A DNA stretch of 64,000 nucleotides from Tetragonia tetragonoides (Eukaryota; Streptophyta; Magnoliopsida; Caryophyllales; Aizoaceae): positions 37,110,501 to 37,174,500 of the forward strand of contig CM076144.1 in assembly GCA_038025085.1 (NCBI GenBank). The letters run 5' to 3'. Shown one piece after another: positions 59,901 to 64,000 of the stretch (position 1 is the first letter of the stretch; every line of letters begins with the position of its first letter). Below the pieces are notes generated by a model. That model searched no databases. It saw only the letters and a program-made list of their open reading frames with translations, and had not been told where the DNA came from. The position numbers and the translations under genes are program-made.

Positions 59901-61425
59901 TGGACAATCTAAGCTAGATGATGATGCCATTGTGGAGAGAGATAACATTGGATGTGTTGACTTGCAAAGTGATGTATCATATTCTCATCAGCTTCTTCCG
60001 AAAAATCGGTCAGGCACTGATGAAGATGCTTGTGCTGGTTTGCATACACGATGTAAATCTGATAGAAAGTTTAGTCCTGAAAGGGCTGCTGCGACATTCG
60101 GCAGGGGAAGGTCCTTTAGATATGGCCCATCAGTTGACAGTAGGGCAGGAAGGGGAAGATACAATGGGCCTTCTCCGGATGAGAGCTTCCAATCTTCTTT
60201 GAAATATCGGCGTCCTTTGTCCCGTAGAGAGAGAAGTATTTCTCCCTTTGGAGGAAGAGGGCAATCCAATGCACATCACTCCCGGGGAAAATCTCCATCT
60301 CGATCACGGAGTCGCTCTCCTGTCATGTGGCACTCACAAAGAGGAAGACCAGGCCCTGGCAGTGTTGGTAATACTTTTCTGAGGCACCGAAGTAGATCTC
60401 CAAATTTCAGGTCGGATGTCAGATTGCAGAGACAAAGGTCTCCACATCATCAACCTGGTTTTGGGGCAGATCATGCAATGGGATTCAGGCCGATTCCAAG
60501 AAACCATGGCTCCCCACCACGTAGCAGGTGGACTTCTTCTAGGAAGGATGATGTCGGTCATTTTAGAGAGTTTGGCTACAAGCAGCGTACTTCGGCTTTG
60601 GAAAGATCACCTGGGAGATGTCGATTGAGGGGTGATAGACCTGGTGTCACAGATTCTCCTCGAAATATGAAGCCTGATGGGTACTTCAGAATTTCTGATA
60701 GGATTTCCGAGGATGGTGCTGGTAGAGGAGTTAGATACGAGGATAATTATGAAGACCGAAGGAAAAGTTTTGCTCCCCTCCGTCCTGCAAGACGTAGCTA
60801 CGAGGATGGTATGGCAAGCAGATTGCATCAGGACATCAATGATAGTTTTTCTGTAGGTAATAATAACCGGGATAGAGATGAGTCAAATTTTCAGGGACGA
60901 GGGTTAAGGGGTATTGATTGCCGCATGGGTGATCTACCAAGGAGGTTTAGAGGGGAGCAGCAGCCCTTTATGTATGGACGAGATGGAAAATTTAACTCTA
61001 ATTCAAAGCAATTTGGGGTTGATGTGATGGAGTCATCACGTAATCTGCAGGCTGAGGAACAGTATCAATCCACCCATACTGGAAGATTTACTGCAATGAA
61101 TGGACCCAATCGAGGACGCCGATTTGAGAACTATGAAGACAGAAGGAAACAATATGGTGCAGCTAATCTCACTAGGCGCAGTGATACAGAGGGAATAGGG
61201 AGGAGATTGAATCATAATGTTGACGGGAATTTCCAGGATGCTCCAGATTTTCGTGGCAGGGGAGCACGGAACTTTGATGGTTGGATTGGTAGTCTATCAA
61301 CAAGACTAGGGGAAGACCAGGACCCAGTTTTGTGTGGACAAGAGGAGAAGCTTGATAACAATCCGCAGCCAATCGCTGTGCAGAATTCTGATGACAATAT
61401 CGCGGCAAAAGAAAGTGCTTCATAA
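56958..61425 (+). CDS. Serine/arginine-rich uncharacterized nuclear-type protein
   Basis: Three coding exons are proposed: 56958-56981 (MPVSESEK), 57097-59597 and 59760-61425. They use GTGGAT...GGCAG and GTATAA...ATAG introns. The total is 4,191 nt, an exact multiple of three, giving 1,396 residues. Near the N-terminus is a basic HVPIKKRRF motif (residues 25-32). There follow a Ser-rich acidic region with the block RLHWDLNVVMDAWE and an acidic segment DDDSQYEDGELRETNEHAWD. The third exon is rich in Arg, Gly and Ser, with SPSRSRSRSPV (about residue 1020) and many RGRG/DRR motifs. The architecture suggests an RNA-associated or splicing-linked nuclear protein. This is inferred from composition, as no catalytic or RRM domain is visible. 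The first exon and donor are the least certain parts. Confidence 0.8.
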
Positions 61426-62335
61426 CCGTCAACCATGGATTCTTTCCATTTGGGGCATAGGAATAGGAAATGACGCCTACGACGTCACCTAGGTTGTTTT
61501 TCATTTGTCTTGTGTTTTCCCTTGCACAAATTTTGTTGGGTCTAGGTTTTTTTAAAATTTTTATTTCAACCCAAATACCTTCTTCTCAAATTTGATATGA
61601 TCTTTGTCCTGGCTATTTCTGAAATGTATCTCTGGAGTTGGATTGATGCCAGTAGATAGGATTGAATCAATGAGAAATTTTTTTGGCGTTTCGTTAATTG
61701 GTTCATTGTCTTGCTTCCTCGATTTGTCTGCTATTTGACATAGCACGAGTCAAATCGATGCATGGAGCTGCTTTTGCAAAATGGAGTTCAGTTAGTCAGA
61801 AGCCTACGGTATCACATTCATAATGTGGTTACAAATAAATGTTCATGATTATTTGTTGCAAAAGGCACTGATAAAGTTGATCGAGCACAGGTTGTTCGAT
61901 GCCAGCGCATTAAGAGTGATATTCAACTTTTATGGACTCATATTGACCTCCATTGCAAAATCATATGAAACTTCCAACTACAAAACAAACCATTAGATTT
62001 TGAGAAATTAGAGCTCTTAAGGCGAGCTTTTCTCTATAGCCAAGCATGACATAAACATGATTAGGTTCGGAGGATAATTTTTTTTTCCCAGAGAATATCT
62101 GAGTTCACATCTCATTTTCCTAAAGGAGAATTTCCTTGATCCTATCCAAAAATAAATAAATCTTTCTTAATTTCATTTATTTAAAGTACACAACAAAAAA
62201 GAAGAAGAAAGAAAAGGCTCAAAGCAGACTCGAAACAAAAAGTCAATTATAAAAGAAAAATCAACAAAACAAAAAGTCTCGAGGCAGATTTCAGTGTTTT
62301 TTTTTTTGTTTTTTTTTTTTTTTTTTTTTTTTTCA
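61426..62335. other. Intergenic: SR gene 3' UTR and Sm D2 promoter
   Basis: About 900 bp with no ORF. The first part is 3' UTR. The right end holds an interrupted poly-T tract (62297-62333) just before the Sm D2 leader. Confidence 0.6.
62297..62333 (+). repeat. Interrupted poly-T tract
   Basis: Two T runs separated by one G, of about 12 and 28 residues, directly upstream of the Sm D2 leader. Confidence 0.9.
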
Positions 62336-62339
62336 AAAA

Positions 62340-62492
62340 CAAAATCCCTAATTCAGTCTCCAGCTGATTTTCTCACTCACTCTGCTATCTCTAGAGAGTC
62401 CAGAAATTTCGCCATAGCTACTTCTCTCCGAGCTTGAAGGAAGCTTTCTCTCTCCTCACGAATACTCTCTGAGACTCACCATCAATAGCGAG
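62340..62492 (+). other. 5' UTR exon of the Sm D2 gene, probable
   Basis: CT-rich leader ending at AGCGAG|GTGAATTT, with the intron closing at ATATTTACAG (62885) seven bases before the ATG. A first intron in the 5' UTR is common for plant housekeeping genes. Confidence 0.6.
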
Positions 62493-62892
62493 GTGAATTT
62501 TCTTATTCAAAGCTTAGCATTACGGTTTTAATGACATCTAATTAAATAAACGTGGTTTTTGGATGTGAAATATTAATTGTAGCCCTGATTTCTTGGATAT
62601 ACTAGCAATGTATGTAATATAACTCAGCCCTAATGGGAGTATAATGTAATTTAGCATCATGAGCTAATGCAAAAGAATATGGTAGTAGGAGTATAAAAAA
62701 GAGGAAAATTTATAATTGGTTGGGTTATGATTTTGGAATTTGCAAATTTTCTTGGGTAATATAGTGGTTTATCTAATGGGTTTTGCTGTGACATCTAATG
62801 AAGTTTTGTTGGATGACTCATTTTAGTTCAATTTCAATATCTATGTTGCTGTACTAACTTTTTTTTCTTGTGTTGATATTTACAGTTGACCA

Positions 62893-63762
62893 ATGGAGGA
62901 AGATACCCCAGTAAGTACTATTCCTAATTGCATTAGCTGCCACTTGATTAGTAGTTAAATCAGTTTTATCTTGTTTCCTACACCTAATATGCTAGTCTAA
63001 AAGGATGGTCATAGCTCATCATCGAGTTCTGAGTCATTCTAGGCTACTAATAGAATAGTGGGATGTAATTTAGGTATTCTAGAGGAATATGTGTTGTGAG
63101 TATCTTGCACAATGTTGCATTGACGACACTCATAGCATTGAGATTACGCTCTCGAATGCTTTTTCAACAGTTCAAGTCCGTGATATCAAAGTGTATATGT
63201 TGAATATTGATATATGCTCGTTTGATGACTGCGAGAGGCCTTCTGTTGGGTGCGGAGCAAATATTCAATCTTGCAATGGGAAGTTATTGTTGGGAAGTCA
63301 TGAAAATGGTGAGAACTTTTAGTTACAAATGTGAGATGTTAAGATGATCTACTTTCCAGATGTACCGATGTGTAAATATAAGTTCTTTCCGAAGAGAGCT
63401 TTCCGTGTTTGTAGTGTTCGAAGAAGTTTGGGCTTTGGACCAAGTATTAAAATAGCTTCTGCAAGCTATGGTTAATGAATGCTATTACATTCAGTTGACC
63501 AACCGAGTTATTTAGTCTGGAACTCTGCTGGGAAAATATCAATGCTGTCTGTTGATGTTGTCTCTATATCTTAAGTTATTCTCAAATCTGATTGTGTTTG
63601 GACTCTATTGGATGTTGTGCACTTAAACTTTTGTTTCAATGTTAAATTTTTGTGTGTTCTTGTGCTGACAGAATTGTACTTTGGCTGGGCAAGAACGAGG
63701 AGGAGGAGTTCAACACTGGTCCTCTTTCTGTACTTATGATGAGTGTCAAGAATAACACTCAG
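62893..63762 (+). CDS. SmD2: Small nuclear ribonucleoprotein Sm D2, N-terminal part
   Basis: Coding exons 62893-62910 (MEEDTP, then donor GTAAGT) and 63694-63762 ([18 protein letters not shown] then KNNTQ, then donor GTTCTG). The second exon matches the start of the Sm fold of Sm D2 exactly in block order. Sm D2 is a core subunit of the heptameric ring on U1, U2, U4 and U5 snRNAs in the nucleus. The acceptor is uncertain: GGCAAG|AAC keeps phase 0 but drops the usual Gly-Lys before NEEEE, while the stronger GACAG at 63671 does not keep the frame from MEEDTP. The gene continues past the window, so only about 29 of roughly 108 residues are here. Confidence 0.85.
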
Positions 63763-64000
63763 GTTCTGGAATTCCTTTTACGCTCCTCCTTTCCCCCATT
63801 TCTTTCTTGGATTTTATGCTTTCTTTATTTTGCTTATTAGTGAGAAAAAGGATCTTTGTTGATGTCATACTTGCTTAATATTAGTTTCCTTATAGATTCC
63901 ATTGTGATCTGGCTTCATTTTGGGACTGAGGTCTGTCTAACTGACTGCAACTTTTGTCCATCAAAAGAAATCTGTAATACTTGTTATCATACATTAATTT

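Overview
The window is a stretch of a plant nuclear genome, most likely a eudicot. Genes are split by GT-AG introns, intergenic DNA is AT-rich, and most of the sequence consists of plant-type transposable elements. There are no operons, ribosome binding sites or CRISPR arrays. The exact species cannot be read from the sequence; an Amaranthaceae-like relative is only a guess from repeat style.

Four real host genes are supported. (1) A small membrane-anchored RING-H2 ubiquitin ligase of the BRH1 type on the minus strand (18060-18581). (2) A two-exon BTB/POZ protein resembling Arabidopsis At1g63850 on the plus strand (44928-48469). (3) A large serine/arginine-rich uncharacterized nuclear-type protein in three coding exons on the plus strand (56958-61425). 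(4) The first two coding exons of spliceosomal Sm D2 at the right edge (62893-63762, continuing beyond the window). The host genes cluster in the right third, and the left two thirds are almost entirely transposons.

The transposon layout from left to right is as follows. A degenerate 9.6-kb inverted-repeat-bounded element (1277-10936) encloses a 5,050-bp Mutator-like element with intact 9-bp target duplication and a broken transposase (2974-8023), plus a triplicated 470-bp repeat. Several MITEs follow: Tourist-like (12025-12462, 14382-14621), Stowaway-like (13646-13902, 22519-22878), and a loose family with GGTGYGTTCTTTT termini. Next come a solo-LTR-like piece (16374-17201), a 3.4-kb non-autonomous CACTA element (23867-27305), a head-to-head SINE pair, and a 5'-truncated L1-type LINE with 15-bp target duplication (28817-32404). 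Then follow TRIM fragments, a young 4.15-kb non-coding LTR retrotransposon (36444-40596), a complete 1.18-kb TRIM (41390-42573), two Au-type SINEs, and three long-TIR elements in front of the SR-rich gene.

The most unusual signal is in the 36444-40596 LTR element. Its LTRs are both 469 bp and differ at six positions by eye. The place where a tRNA primer site should be holds instead a 14-nt sequence exactly complementary to a segment of the element's own LTR, which suggests self-priming or a designed RNA fold. The same element carries a short series of repeats, each with a small hairpin whose stem sequence differs but stays paired. Other notable points are a partial duplication of an intron plus exon start inside the BTB gene, which creates a second acceptor, and a 5-bp inversion between tandem coding repeats of the SR-rich gene.

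All alignments were made by eye; percentages and element limits are approximate unless a target duplication fixes them.
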